From Nocardioidaceae bacterium SCSIO 66511 (lineage in GTDB: Bacteria; Actinomycetota; Actinomycetes; Propionibacteriales; Nocardioidaceae): a DNA stretch of 64,000 bases. The DNA lies in contig CP095846.1 in assembly GCA_023100825.1 (NCBI GenBank), positions 1,426,001 through 1,490,000 of the forward strand. Direction: 5' to 3'. The notes beneath the pieces were generated by a model that made no database searches, was not told the DNA's origin, and was given only the letters and a program-made list of their open reading frames with translations. The position numbers were made by a program, and so were the translations under genes. Shown here piece after piece: positions 17,120-26,837 of this stretch (positions are counted from its first letter, which is position 1; each line of letters opens with the position of its first letter).

Positions 17120-18746
17120 CATGAACGGTACACAGCTGTTGGAGATGGCCGAACTGGCCGGGGTCTGCGTGCGTCCGGTGATCCGTAAACGCATCGACCT
17201 CGACACGGGCGAAGAACACTACGTCCCGATCCCGTGCGGCTCGACGCGGGCGAATGTGTGCGGCCCGTGTGCCGAGAAAGCCCGCCAGCTGCGCATCACC
17301 CAATGCCGCGAAGGCTGGCACCGCGACGTCGAGCCCGACGGATTCGGTGATGCCCCCGACGAATCCGAGCCCGAGCAGGACGGCGACCAGGCCGATACGC
17401 CCGAGGAGGTCGAGGAGTCTTCTGCTCGTCGTCGGCGTTCGACCAGACGACGCGATGATGCGGGCGACCTGCCGAAGTCTCCGACCGCCGACACGACACT
17501 CGGGCGCACATTCACCTCACCGGACGGGAAGGCGTACAGGCCGTCGATGTTCCTGACGTTCACACTCCCGTCCTATGGGCCGGTCCACACCGCCAGTCGA
17601 CGAAATGGGCGTGCGGTGCGGTGCCGCTGCGGCGGCAGGCACACCGACGGTGAGGGGATTGCGGGGACGCCGATCGATCCGAAACACGGCTACGACTACC
17701 GCAAGGCCGCGTTGGATGCGTTGCACTTCCCCAAGCTCGTCGACCGGCTGTTTCAGAACCTGCGCCGCGCAGCGGACTACAAGGTGCAGTACTTCGCGAC
17801 CGTCGAACCCCAACACCGGCTCGCGCTGCACCTACACGCCGCGGTACGCGGGACGATTCCCCGCAAGACAGTCCGTCAGGTTGTCGACGGCACCTACCAC
17901 CAGGTCTGGTGGCCCCAACACAAAGAGCCGGTCTACACCGGTGGCCGGCTTCCTGCCTGGGACGACTACCAGGGCGGCTACGTCGACCCCGACACTCGCG
18001 TCCTGTTGCCGACCTGGGATCAGGCGCTCGATGCGATCGACCCCGACAACGACAAGCCGGCGTATGTGATCCGTGCCGGGAAGCAGTTCGACTATCAGGG
18101 TCTGATCGCGACCAACGAGCGTGAGGTTGCGAACTCGGTGCGGTATCTGACGAAGTACCTCACCAAGTCGATCGCGGAAACCTATGATCCCGACACCCTG
18201 AGCAAGCATCAGCGTGAGCATCGTGACCGGCTGCATCGTGAGGTTCGGTGGCTGCCGTGTTCCCCGAAGTGTGCGAACTGGCTGCGGTTCGGGGTCCAGC
18301 CCAAGGACGCCGCCGAGGGGATGCGTCCCGGTGAGTGTGGGAAGAAGGCCCACGAGCTCGACAACCTCGGCCACGGTGGTCGGCGTGTTCTCGTGTCGCG
18401 GCAGTGGTCTGGTAAACGACTCGATGAACACAAGGCCGACCGTGCCGCCGTCGTCCGTGAGGTTCTCGACGAGGCCGGGATCGAGATGCCCGACACCGAA
18501 CGGTACGCCGCCGACGCGGTCAACGACGACGGACAACCCCGCTACCGGTGGGAATCGCTGAACCTCGACCTGGCCGACGGCGACGCCGACAACGTGCCCA
18601 TCTTCCGCGAACTCGTCCGCCAAGCCATCACCGAACGCAACCGATGGCGCACCCAATACGAACGAGCCCGCGAAGTCATCGCCTCCCGCGACCGACCACC
18701 CGAAAACCGTTCGGCAACTGATCAGGATGCCGCTTCGGCGGCATAG
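17112..18746 (+). CDS. RepSA-like rolling-circle replication initiator
   Basis: 544 residues. FLTFTLPSYG corresponds to HUH-type Rep motif 1, LHLHAAVRG to the metal-binding HxH motif 2, and RYLTKYLTKS to the catalytic Tyr/Lys motif 3. An N-terminal cysteine pair region (CGPCAEK) and an acidic linker precede the catalytic part. RepSA-type proteins nick the AICE double-strand origin to start rolling-circle replication after excision. The start is the ATG overlapping the upstream small gene. A longer frame exists but would run against operon spacing. Confidence 0.88.
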   Translation: MTDMNGTQLLEMAELAGVCVRPVIRKRIDLDTGEEHYVPIPCGSTRANVCGPCAEKARQLRITQCREGWHRDVEPDGFGDAPDESEPEQDGDQADTPEEVEESSARRRRSTRRRDDAGDLPKSPTADTTLGRTFTSPDGKAYRPSMFLTFTLPSYGPVHTASRRNGRAVRCRCGGRHTDGEGIAGTPIDPKHGYDYRKAALDALHFPKLVDRLFQNLRRAADYKVQYFATVEPQHRLALHLHAAVRGTIPRKTVRQVVDGTYHQVWWPQHKEPVYTGGRLPAWDDYQGGYVDPDTRVLLPTWDQALDAIDPDNDKPAYVIRAGKQFDYQGLIATNEREVANSVRYLTKYLTKSIAETYDPDTLSKHQREHRDRLHREVRWLPCSPKCANWLRFGVQPKDAAEGMRPGECGKKAHELDNLGHGGRRVLVSRQWSGKRLDEHKADRAAVVREVLDEAGIEMPDTERYAADAVNDDGQPRYRWESLNLDLADGDADNVPIFRELVRQAITERNRWRTQYERAREVIASRDRPPENRSATDQDAASAA

Positions 18747-18771
18747 AGAGCTCAGGAAAGGGGACAGAAGA

Positions 18772-18978
18772 ATGTCGAATGTGACGAGTCTGAGTCGTCC
18801 GGAGATCGTTCGTATGTGGACGATTGGCGATCTAGCGGAGTACTTGGGGGTGCCGGTGCGCACGCTGTACGAGTGGCGTACGAAGGACTACGGCCCGAAA
18901 GGCATCCGCGTCGGACGATACGTCCGGTACCGGGCAGAGGACGTTCATGCCTGGGTCGACGCTCAGGCGGCGGCATAG
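18772..18978 (+). CDS. xis: Excisionase (Xis), MerR/AlpA-type winged HTH
   Basis: 68 residues with MWTIGDLAEYLGVPVRTLYEWR as the helix-turn-helix and YVRYRAEDVHAWVDAQ as the wing. Such proteins bend att DNA and push the integrase toward excision. The ATG follows GAAAGGGGACAGAAGA. It sits 9 bases before the integrase start, the standard xis-int order. Confidence 0.88.
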   Translation: MSNVTSLSRPEIVRMWTIGDLAEYLGVPVRTLYEWRTKDYGPKGIRVGRYVRYRAEDVHAWVDAQAAA

Positions 18979-18987
18979 GAGGCCGTG

Positions 18988-20193
18988 ATGTCGCGTGAAC
19001 CTCTGCCCTTGGGGACCTGGGGCAAGATTCGGACCTACGTCCTCATCGAGGATGAGAAGGGTCGGCCTGTGCGCTCACGCGCCATGACGAAGTACCGGGA
19101 TTTCGACGGCGTGACGCGACAGGTCGAGGCACAGGCTAAGACGACCGCGCAGGCTGAGAACAAGCTTCGTTCTAAGTTGCGCGAGCGTTCGGCAGTTGCG
19201 CGCCGTGGTGAGTTGACGGAGTTGCACAGGTTCTCGGCGGCGTCGGAGGTCTGGATGACGAAGCTCCGCGAGATGGTCGACGATGAGAAGCGGTCGCCTG
19301 GAACTGTCGACACGTATGAGCGTCAGCTAGCGAATCACGTTCTACCGGCGCTTGGCGAGTTGCGGCTGGGCGAGGTTACAACGCCGCTGGTGGACAAGTT
19401 CATTGGACAGGTCAAGGCCGATGTTGGGCCGCCGACGGCGAGGACGTGTCGAAGCGTTGTCTCGGGCGTGATGGGCGTCGCGGTTCGATTCGGCGCAGTG
19501 GCGGCAAATCCGGTCCGTGAGGTCGATCGCGTCGAGTCGAAGGCGAAGCGGCAACCTCGGGCTCTCACGGCCAAGGAGTGGCGGGCATGGCTGGCTCGTC
19601 TGCGCGCCGACGAAAAGGCTGTTGCGCGCGACCTGCCTGACTTGTCGCTGTTCATGATGGGTACGGGTGTACGGATCGGGGAAGCTCTTGCGGTGCAGTG
19701 GTCGCAGGTCGACCTCTCGGGTCAGGTGGCGATCACGCACACGATCGTGCGCGTCAAGGGCCAGGGTTTGCTGCGCAAGCGGACGAAGAGCCAGGCGGGG
19801 GAGCGGACGCTCGCACTGCCGTTATCTCTGCGCTCGATGCTGCGTAGCCGGTTCATGGTCGGGGTGCGGCTCGACGATCCTGTGTTCCCGAACACCGTTG
19901 GCGGCTATCGTGATCCCAGCAACACACGCCGTGAGTTGCGTGAGGCGCGCGGCGATGACCTGTTGTCGTGGGTGACGTCGCACAACTTCCGCAAGACTGC
20001 CGCGACCGTTCTTGACGATGCGGGACACAGCGGACGTCAGGTCGCGGATCAGATCGGCCACTCCCGCCCGTCTCTGACTCAGGATGTGTATCTCGGGCGC
20101 AAGGTCGCGAACCCGCGAGCTGCTGAGGATCTGGAGCAGTTCATCGACGGGGAGCCGGACGAACACGACCCATCCTCGCAAAAGGATGGGTAA
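18988..20193 (+). CDS. int: Tyrosine-family site-specific integrase of the AICE
   Basis: 401 residues: an N-terminal AP2-like DNA-binding part, a core-binding domain, then a catalytic domain. Active-site residues are visible in GTGVRIGEALAVQW (Arg I), HNFRKT (His-x-x-Arg) and GHSRPSLTQDVYLGR (His and nucleophilic Tyr). AGGAGG precedes the start. The stop lies 31 bp from the tRNA-Lys 3' end, as expected for a tRNA-targeting integrase. Confidence 0.93.
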   Translation: MSREPLPLGTWGKIRTYVLIEDEKGRPVRSRAMTKYRDFDGVTRQVEAQAKTTAQAENKLRSKLRERSAVARRGELTELHRFSAASEVWMTKLREMVDDEKRSPGTVDTYERQLANHVLPALGELRLGEVTTPLVDKFIGQVKADVGPPTARTCRSVVSGVMGVAVRFGAVAANPVREVDRVESKAKRQPRALTAKEWRAWLARLRADEKAVARDLPDLSLFMMGTGVRIGEALAVQWSQVDLSGQVAITHTIVRVKGQGLLRKRTKSQAGERTLALPLSLRSMLRSRFMVGVRLDDPVFPNTVGGYRDPSNTRRELREARGDDLLSWVTSHNFRKTAATVLDDAGHSGRQVADQIGHSRPSLTQDVYLGRKVANPRAAEDLEQFIDGEPDEHDPSSQKDG

Positions 20194-20224
20194 TGTGTGG
20201 CCTACTGGCCTTGGAGGGCCGTTT

Positions 20225-20300
<76 letters not shown>

Positions 20301-20349
20301 AAGAGCAGAGTTACTGTATCAGCGTCTGTCGCCAAGGCTGAAATCGAGG

Positions 20350-21918
20350 TCAGTGCCGCGCCTCGAGCAGCGCCATCGCGGCGTTGTGGCCGCCGATGCC
20401 GCTGACGGCTCCGCCGCGTACGGCGCCGCTCCCGCAGAGCAGCAGCCGGGGGTGGTCGGTGGCCACTCCCCACCGTGCGGCCGGTGAATCGTCCGAGAGG
20501 TCGTCGCGCCACGGCCAGGCGAGGTCGCCGTGGAAGATGTGGCCGCCGGGCATTGCGACCGCGGCCTCGACGTCTTGGGGAGCCTTGGCCTCGATGCACG
20601 GGTCGCCGTTCTCGTCGCGGGAGAGTACGGACTCGATCGGTTCCTCCAGATGCGCGTCCAGCGCCGAGAGCGCAGCGTGTACGGCCTGACGGCGGGCGGC
20701 GTCGAGATCGGGTTCGAAGACGTCCGGCGGCATGTGCAGCCCGAAGTACGTCAAGGTGTGAGCTCCCGAGGCGGCCAGCTCGGGGGAGAGGATCGACGGG
20801 TCGGTGAGCGTGTGGCAGTACAGCTCACCGGGCGGGTTGGCCGGAGCGACTCCACCGGCCGCCTCTTCGTACGCACGCTCCAGGTCGGTGTACGACTCGC
20901 CGACGTGCAGAGTGCCGGCGAAGGCGAGCGCGGGATCAATCCCCGAACGGAGCCGCGGCAAGCGGTCGACGAGCAGGTTGATTTTGAGCTGCGCTCCCCG
21001 TGGCTCGGTTGCCGGCGCGCGGCCGCGCAGGCGATCGAGTACGGCGGGCGCTGCGCCGCCCAGTACCCAGTCGCATTCGACGGTCCGGTCGTCGACCGTG
21101 ACCGAAGCCCCGGAATCGCCTAGCGCGACTCCGGTCACCATGCGGCCGGTCTCCAGCTTCGCGCCCGCCTCGCGGGCCACCCTCGCGAGCTCGGCGGTCA
21201 CTGCGCCCATGCCGCCGACGGGTACGCGCCATTCGCCGGTTCCGTTACCTACAAGGTGATACAGGAAGCAGCGGTTCTGGATCAGCGACGGGTCGCGCAG
21301 CGAGGCGAACGTACCGATCAACGCATCCGTAGCCACGACCCCGCGTACCAGATCGTCGTCGAAGCGAGCCTCGATCGCAGCGCCGAGGGGTTCTTCGACA
21401 AGCTCGTCCCAGATGCCCGAATCGACGTGAGTACGCAGGTCTGAGGCAGCCGGAAGCGGTTCGAGCAGGGTGGGTGCGACGGTCCGCGCGAACCCCGCCA
21501 CGTCGGAGTAGAACTGACGCCACGCGTCGTACGCCCGGTCGGACCCTGTGATCGCGCGGAACGATTCAGCCGTCGGAGCGCCCTCGGGTTGCTCGATGTA
21601 CAAGCCACCTGCCCGGCCGTCGCGAAGCGTCGGGGTGAACGATGCGGTCGGACGCGACCGGAGTTCGAGGCTCAGCCCGAGGTCGCGGATCAGTTCGTCG
21701 GGCATGACGCTCACGAGGTACGAATACCTCGACAGTCGTGCATCGACGCCCGGGAACGGTCGCTCACTGACGGCGGCGCCGCCGACGTGGTCCGACCGTT
21801 CGAGCACGACGACCTCGAGCCCTGCGCGAGCGAGGTACGTAGCTGCGACGAGCGCGTTGTGGCCACCGCCGACGATCGCGACGTCGCAGTGTGCGGGCAG
21901 TGGTGCGTCGGATGCCAT
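20350..21918 (-). CDS. CrtI/PYROXD2-like FAD-dependent oxidoreductase
   Basis: 522 residues starting at an ATG just before VAIVGGGHNALVAATYLARAG, the dinucleotide-binding motif of phytoene-desaturase-like flavoproteins. A longer frame opens 48 codons earlier but its leader overlaps a repeat array. Other family marks are the Glu/Arg hinge VVVLERSDHVGGAAVSE and the C-terminal GSGAVRGGAVSGIGGHNAA. These enzymes oxidise or isomerise polyunsaturated or saturated C-C bonds. No carotenoid genes lie nearby, so the PYROXD2-like group of unknown substrate is favoured. Confidence 0.85.
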   Translation of the reverse strand: MASDAPLPAHCDVAIVGGGHNALVAATYLARAGLEVVVLERSDHVGGAAVSERPFPGVDARLSRYSYLVSVMPDELIRDLGLSLELRSRPTASFTPTLRDGRAGGLYIEQPEGAPTAESFRAITGSDRAYDAWRQFYSDVAGFARTVAPTLLEPLPAASDLRTHVDSGIWDELVEEPLGAAIEARFDDDLVRGVVATDALIGTFASLRDPSLIQNRCFLYHLVGNGTGEWRVPVGGMGAVTAELARVAREAGAKLETGRMVTGVALGDSGASVTVDDRTVECDWVLGGAAPAVLDRLRGRAPATEPRGAQLKINLLVDRLPRLRSGIDPALAFAGTLHVGESYTDLERAYEEAAGGVAPANPPGELYCHTLTDPSILSPELAASGAHTLTYFGLHMPPDVFEPDLDAARRQAVHAALSALDAHLEEPIESVLSRDENGDPCIEAKAPQDVEAAVAMPGGHIFHGDLAWPWRDDLSDDSPAARWGVATDHPRLLLCGSGAVRGGAVSGIGGHNAAMALLEARH

Positions 21919-21943
21919 GTCGGGCAGGGTATCCGTCGCTGCG

Positions 21944-22062
21944 TTGCGAGCGGTTACGCCCGGATGGCATTGCGTTGCGAGCAGGGGCGCCCAGATGGCT
22001 TCGGGTTGCGATCGGTTACGCCCAGATCTACCAGGTAGCGACCTGGGCGTAACCGATCGCAA
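21944..22062. repeat. 31-bp-period direct repeats ending in a 20-bp perfect palindrome
   Basis: Three direct copies related to TTGCGATCGGTTACGCCC start at 21944, 21975 and 22006, exactly 31 bp apart. The third copy (22006-22025) is mirrored perfectly over 20 bp by 22043-22062, leaving a 17-base loop. The array fills the space between the oxidoreductase start and the upstream kinase stop. It may be a multi-site operator for the oxidoreductase gene or a palindromic repeat element. Confidence 0.8.
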
Positions 22063-22086
22063 AAAGGGGCGGCCACCCCGCAGCCG

Positions 22087-23595
22087 TCAGCGCGGCACCT
22101 GCGACCCCCAACCGAGCGTCCGCGTCACGGCCTCGTTCCAGTTGTGCGCCTCCGCGCTGCGCTTGGCGGGATCCATCGCCGGCCGCCACCTCGCCGCCCG
22201 GTGCCAGTTGCGGCGGAGTACGGCCAGGTCGGCCCAGTAGTCGACCGCGAGCCCGGCGACGTACGCCGCGCCGAGCGAGACGGTTTCCGACACCAGCGGA
22301 CGCTCCACCTGTACGTCGAGCACATCGGCGATGAACTGCATCAGCAGATGATTCGCGGTCATCCCGCCGTCGACCCGCAGCGAGCGCAACGAGATGCCGG
22401 CGGACTCGATCGCCTCGACGACCTCCCAGGTCTGCCACCCGGTCGCCTCGAGTACCGCCCTCGCGATGTGCCCCTGTTCGACGTACGAAGTGAGACCGAC
22501 GATCACGCCGCGCGCGTCCGGCCGCCACCGAGGCGCGAACAACCCGGAGAATGCAGGCACGATGTAGCAGCCGCCGTTGTCGTCGACGGTACGCGCGAGC
22601 GTCTCGATCTGTGGCGCGGACGGGATCATCTCGAGCGCGTCACGGAACCATTGCACGAGCGAGCCGGTCATCGCGATCGAACCCTCGAGCGCATACCGCG
22701 CCTGACCCTCGCCATCGACGTACGCGACCGTCGGGATCAGCCCGGCAGAGTGGTCGATGATCCGCTCACCGGTGTTGACCAGCAGGAACGCCCCGGTGCC
22801 GTACGTGCACTTCGCCTCGCCGCCGGCGAAGCAGGTCTGCCCGAACAACGCGGCCTGCTGGTCGCCGATCGCGCCGCCGATTCGCACACCGGGGAGCACC
22901 GATGCGCATCGGCCGTACACCTGCGAGTTCGGGCGGATCGCGGGTAGCAGCTGTTCGGGGATGTCGAGTACGTCGAGTAGTCGCTGGTCCCACTCGAGAG
23001 TCCGCAGGTTCATCAGCATCGTGCGGCTGGCGTTCGTCACGTCGGTGACATGCACGCCGCCGTGCGGGCCTCCGGTCAGCTTCCAGATCAGCCAGCTCTC
23101 CATGGTGCCGAACAGCGCCCGGCCCGCACGCGCCCGTGCCTCGAGCTGCGGGACATTGTCGAGCAGCCACCGAAGCCGCGGCCCGGAGAAGTACGCCGAC
23201 GGGTGGAGCCCCGCGACGTCGCGGAACAGGTCCGCGTGACCGTCGCGCTCGATCTGCTCCACGATCGCGTCCGTGCGAGTGTCCTGCCACGTGATCGCAG
23301 GCGTGAGGGCCCGCCCGGTGTCGGGGTCCCACACGATGGTCGTCTCGCGTTGGTTGGCGATGCCGATCGCTGCGACGTCGTCGAGTGCAGCGCCGGCGTC
23401 CTGCACGGCCGCGGGCACGATCGCCTCGACGATGCGCCAGATCTCGTCGGCGTCGTGCTGCACCCAACCCGGCCGCGGGTACGCCTGCCGGTGCTCACGT
23501 TGCGACACCGCGAGCATCCGACCCTCGTGGTCGAACACCAGACAGCGCGTCGACGTCGTGCCCTGGTCGATCGCCGCGACCACCGACCCACTCAT
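22087..23595 (-). CDS. glpK: Glycerol kinase (first of two)
   Basis: 502 residues of the FGGY family. The N-terminal ATP-binding loop is [14 protein letters not shown], and the glycerol pocket has NQRETT and ITWQDTRT. It phosphorylates glycerol to sn-glycerol-3-phosphate. The ATG overlaps the stop of the upstream IclR regulator (ATGA), so the two are co-transcribed on the minus strand. A second kinase of similar length is at 25293. This copy may respond differently or prefer another polyol. Confidence 0.88.
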   Translation of the reverse strand: MSGSVVAAIDQGTTSTRCLVFDHEGRMLAVSQREHRQAYPRPGWVQHDADEIWRIVEAIVPAAVQDAGAALDDVAAIGIANQRETTIVWDPDTGRALTPAITWQDTRTDAIVEQIERDGHADLFRDVAGLHPSAYFSGPRLRWLLDNVPQLEARARAGRALFGTMESWLIWKLTGGPHGGVHVTDVTNASRTMLMNLRTLEWDQRLLDVLDIPEQLLPAIRPNSQVYGRCASVLPGVRIGGAIGDQQAALFGQTCFAGGEAKCTYGTGAFLLVNTGERIIDHSAGLIPTVAYVDGEGQARYALEGSIAMTGSLVQWFRDALEMIPSAPQIETLARTVDDNGGCYIVPAFSGLFAPRWRPDARGVIVGLTSYVEQGHIARAVLEATGWQTWEVVEAIESAGISLRSLRVDGGMTANHLLMQFIADVLDVQVERPLVSETVSLGAAYVAGLAVDYWADLAVLRRNWHRAARWRPAMDPAKRSAEAHNWNEAVTRTLGWGSQVPR

Positions 23596-24353
23596 CTCGA
23601 CTGTCCGATCGCTCGGGTGATCGTTTTGGCCATTGCACCGAGGTGCTGGGTGAGCGTGGCGTCCGGTACGCCGCTCGAGTCGAACAGCCGGTCGACCTGG
23701 CCGACGACTTCGAGTGCTGCGACACCGAGGCCGGCCGGCCCGCGCAGCGGTACGGCGATGCCCCCGATGCCCGGCCGGTACTCGCCCCGGTCGGTTGCCG
23801 TGCCCGACTCGCGTACGCGGGCGATCTCGCGTTCGAGTCCGGCAACGGTCGCGACCGTCCGCCTGGTGAACCGGTCCATGGTGCGTTGCTCCTGCGGCGG
23901 CATCCCGGGTGCGAAGGCGAGCAGCGACTTGCCCGCAGCGGTCGCGTGGAGCGGGAGCAGTTCGCCGATCCGGAGATCCTGGGGAGTGTTGTCCGGGCGG
24001 AAGACGTGGTGGACGATCTCTGCACCCGTCGCGGTCGGAACGGCGATGAGTGTCTCCAGCCTGGTGAGCGCGGCGAGGGAGTCGGTCCAGCCCATCGCGA
24101 TCGAACGCAGATCGTGCGGATCGATCCGTGCGTGTTCGAGCATGTCGAACGCCTTGCCGAGGCTGTAGCGGCGGGTATCGCGGTCCTGTCGTACGAAGTC
24201 TCCGGCCTGCAGCGTGCGCACGATCCCGTGTGCGGTCGGCTTCGCCAGGTCCAACATGGCGGCGATCTCGTACAAGGCGAGCGGCCGGCCCGTACGTCCG
24301 AGGACCGTCAGCACCGCCATCGCGCGTTCCACGCTCTGTACATGCCCCGGCAT
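23592..24353 (-). CDS. IclR-family regulator of the glycerol locus (GylR-like)
   Basis: 253 residues with an N-terminal winged helix (SVERAMAVLTVLGRTG, then LYEIAAMLDLAKPTAHGIVRTL) and the C-terminal effector domain (LHATAAGKSLLAF, then GIGGIAVPLRGPAGLGVAALEVVG). It is divergent from glpF and cotranscribed with the first glycerol kinase, matching the GylR organisation of Streptomyces. A perfect palindrome in the intergenic space is its likely operator. Glycerol or glycerol-3-phosphate is the expected effector. Confidence 0.87.
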   Translation of the reverse strand: MPGHVQSVERAMAVLTVLGRTGRPLALYEIAAMLDLAKPTAHGIVRTLQAGDFVRQDRDTRRYSLGKAFDMLEHARIDPHDLRSIAMGWTDSLAALTRLETLIAVPTATGAEIVHHVFRPDNTPQDLRIGELLPLHATAAGKSLLAFAPGMPPQEQRTMDRFTRRTVATVAGLEREIARVRESGTATDRGEYRPGIGGIAVPLRGPAGLGVAALEVVGQVDRLFDSSGVPDATLTQHLGAMAKTITRAIGQSR

Positions 24354-24370
24354 CAGACTGTCACCGCCGC

Positions 24371-24387
24371 GTTCGACATAGTCGAAC
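24371..24387. promoter_or_regulatory. Palindromic IclR-type operator GTTCGAC-ATA-GTCGAAC
   Basis: A perfect 7-3-7 palindrome in the divergent iclR/glpF gap, 18 bp from the regulator start and 8 bp before the putative glpF -35. Placement suits autoregulation and control of glpF. Confidence 0.7.
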
Positions 24388-24395
24388 GCTACAGG

Positions 24396-24425
24396 TTGAC
24401 CCAGGTCACATCGAGTTTCTACCGT
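24396..24425 (+). promoter_or_regulatory. Probable glpF promoter
   Basis: TTGACC (24396-24401), 18-base spacer, TACCGT (24420-24425), about 80 bp before the glpF ATG and directly downstream of the palindromic operator. Confidence 0.5.
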
Positions 24426-24503
24426 TCCAGCACCGCGTCGCGCCTGACGACGTGGCCCCGGACTGCCGTGATCGGCAGCGTGACGAGGAGGCGCAGGGAG
24501 CCA

Positions 24504-25241
24504 ATGTCTCTTGGCGAAGTATTCGTGAGTGAAGTGATCGGGACGGGCATGCTGACCCTTCTCGGTGTCGGCGTGGTGGCCAACGTGCTACTCGGCAAGA
24601 CGAAAGGCAGGGGCGTCGGCGGCGACTGGCTGCTGATCAACATCGGCTGGGGCTTTGCCGTGATGGCGGGCGTTTACGCTGCGTACAAGTCGGGCGCGCA
24701 CCTGAACCCAGCGGTGACGTTCGGGATCTTGTCGTCGGGCGCCGATACGTACGCGGACGGTGTCGACGTCGACGCCGGCTCAACACTCGTATATCTGGCC
24801 AGCGAGATGATCGGGGCATTCCTCGGTGCGGTGGTCGCCTGGGCGGCGTACAAGCAGCACTACGACGACCCCGAGGCAGATGCGGGTGCCAAGCTCGGCA
24901 CCTTCTCGACCGGCCCGGAGATCCGCAACTACGTCTGGAACTTCGTCACCGAGGTGATCGCGACCTTCGTACTGGTGTACATCATCTTGAGTTTCGCCAA
25001 GACGCCCAGCGGTCTTGGCCCGTTGGCGGTCGCGCTACTCGTCGTCGGCATCGGCGCCTCGCTCGGTGGTCCGACCGGGTACGCGATCAACCCGGCCCGA
25101 GACCTCGGCCCGCGCATCGCGCACTTCCTGTTGCCGATCAAGGGCAAGGGCGGCAGCGACTGGTCGTACGCATGGGTGCCGATTGCCGGCCCGATCGTCG
25201 GCGGCGTCCTCGCCGGTCTGCTCTCACAGGGGACCTTCTGA
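24504..25241 (+). CDS. glpF: Glycerol facilitator (aquaglyceroporin)
   Basis: A 245-residue MIP-family channel with six hydrophobic helices and the two half-helix signatures HLNPAVTFG and INPARDLGPR. The Asp after the second NPAR is typical of glycerol rather than water channels. It mediates passive glycerol entry at the membrane. The ATG after GGGAG is chosen. The longer open frame upstream crosses the operator and promoter. Next come glpK and glpD on the same strand. Confidence 0.92.
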   Translation: MSLGEVFVSEVIGTGMLTLLGVGVVANVLLGKTKGRGVGGDWLLINIGWGFAVMAGVYAAYKSGAHLNPAVTFGILSSGADTYADGVDVDAGSTLVYLASEMIGAFLGAVVAWAAYKQHYDDPEADAGAKLGTFSTGPEIRNYVWNFVTEVIATFVLVYIILSFAKTPSGLGPLAVALLVVGIGASLGGPTGYAINPARDLGPRIAHFLLPIKGKGGSDWSYAWVPIAGPIVGGVLAGLLSQGTF

Positions 25242-25292
25242 TCGACCGCCGCAACCAGCACATCAACCAGCCGTAACACAGGAGGAAACACC

Positions 25293-26810
25293 ATGGCTGA
25301 CTTCGTCGGCGCCATCGACCAAGGCACCACCAGTACCAGATTCATGATCTTCGACCACGGGGGCAACGAGGTCGCCCGCCATCAGCTCGAGCACGAGCAG
25401 ATCATGCCGCGGGCCGGCTGGGTCGAGCACAACCCGGTCGAGATCTGGGAGCGGTCGTCGGCCGTCATCCAGACCGCCCTCGGCAAGGCCGGGCTCACTT
25501 CGAACGACCTCGCCGCGTTCGGTATCACCAACCAGCGTGAGACGACGGTGATCTGGGACCGCAACACCGGTCGTCCCTACTACAACGCCATCGTCTGGCA
25601 AGACACCCGTACTGACCGCATCGCCTCTGCCCTCGAACGCGAAGGCAAGGGTGACGTCATCCGGCAGAAGGCAGGCTTGCCGCCGGCCCCGTACTTCTCC
25701 GGCGGCAAGATCCAATGGATCTTCGAGAACGTCGACGGCGTACGCGGGGCAGCCGAGCGCGGTGATGCGCTCTTCGGCAACACCGACACCTGGGTGCTGT
25801 GGCAGCTGACCGGCGGGGTGAGCGGCGGTGTGCACATCACCGACGTCACCAACGCGAGTCGCACCATGCTGATGAACCTCGAGACACTCGACTGGGACGA
25901 CGAGCTGCTCGGCTTCTTCGACATTCCGCGGCAGATGCTGCCGACGATCAAGCCGTCGTCGTCGCCCGACCCGTACGGCACGACGTTGCGCACGGGTCCG
26001 GTCGCGGGCGAGGTGCCGATCACGGGCGACCTCGGCGACCAGCAGGCCGCGACCGTCGGGCAGGTGTGCTTCAGCCCCGGCGAGGCCAAGAACACCTACG
26101 GCACTGGCAACTTCATGCTGATGAACACCGGTACGGAGATCGTGCGGTCGAAGAACGGCCTGCTCACGACCCCCGCGTACAAGTTCGGCGACGAGCCGGC
26201 CGTGTACGCGTTGGAGGGCTCGATCGCGGTCACCGGCTCGGCCGTGCAGTGGCTGCGCGATCAGCTCGGCATCATCAGCGGCGCTGCTCAGTCGGAGGCG
26301 TTGGCCCGTCAGGTCGAGGACAACGGCGGGATGTACTTCGTACCCGCGTTCTCCGGACTGTTCGCGCCGTACTGGCGCTCCGACGCACGCGGCGCCATCG
26401 TCGGCCTGTCGCGCTTCAACACCAACGCGCATTTGGCACGCGCGACGCTGGAGGCAATCTGCTACCAGAGCCTGGACGTGTCCGGCGCGATGACGGCCGA
26501 CTCGGGCGTGCAGCTGGAGACGCTCAAGGTCGACGGCGGCGTGACCGAGAACGAGCTGTGCATGCAGATCCAGGCAGACGTCATGGGCGTACCCGTCAGC
26601 CGTCCGGTGGTCGCCGAGACCACCGCACTCGGCGCTGCGTACGCGGCCGGTCTCGCTGTCGGGTTCTGGCAGAACACCGACGAGCTCCGCCAGAACTGGA
26701 ACGAGTCGAAGCGCTGGCAGCCCGAGTGGAGCGACGCGCAACGCGAGGAGGGCTACGCCAACTGGAAGAAGGCGGTGAAGCGTACGCTCGACTGGGTCGA
26801 CGTCGACTGA
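25293..26810 (+). CDS. glpK: Glycerol kinase (second copy, in glpF-glpK-glpD order)
   Basis: 505 residues: [18 protein letters not shown] at the N-terminus, NQRETT and [10 protein letters not shown] for glycerol binding, [13 protein letters not shown] and [11 protein letters not shown] in the ATP site. AGGAGGAAACACC precedes the ATG. Phosphorylates incoming glycerol. Its place between facilitator and dehydrogenase makes it the main catabolic enzyme. Confidence 0.93.
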   Translation: MADFVGAIDQGTTSTRFMIFDHGGNEVARHQLEHEQIMPRAGWVEHNPVEIWERSSAVIQTALGKAGLTSNDLAAFGITNQRETTVIWDRNTGRPYYNAIVWQDTRTDRIASALEREGKGDVIRQKAGLPPAPYFSGGKIQWIFENVDGVRGAAERGDALFGNTDTWVLWQLTGGVSGGVHITDVTNASRTMLMNLETLDWDDELLGFFDIPRQMLPTIKPSSSPDPYGTTLRTGPVAGEVPITGDLGDQQAATVGQVCFSPGEAKNTYGTGNFMLMNTGTEIVRSKNGLLTTPAYKFGDEPAVYALEGSIAVTGSAVQWLRDQLGIISGAAQSEALARQVEDNGGMYFVPAFSGLFAPYWRSDARGAIVGLSRFNTNAHLARATLEAICYQSLDVSGAMTADSGVQLETLKVDGGVTENELCMQIQADVMGVPVSRPVVAETTALGAAYAAGLAVGFWQNTDELRQNWNESKRWQPEWSDAQREEGYANWKKAVKRTLDWVDVD

Positions 26811-26837
26811 GCTCTCGCAACGCATAAGGAGCAGCAG

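Noticed and set aside
22006-22062. The 20-bp palindrome as an ordinary rho-independent terminator of the first glycerol kinase
   Set aside because: In the kinase direction the T-run precedes the hairpin instead of following it, and the same motif is repeated at 31-bp steps.
21944-22062. CRISPR-like array
   Set aside because: Only three degenerate repeats, directly abutting at a 31-bp period without spacers, and no cas genes in the window.
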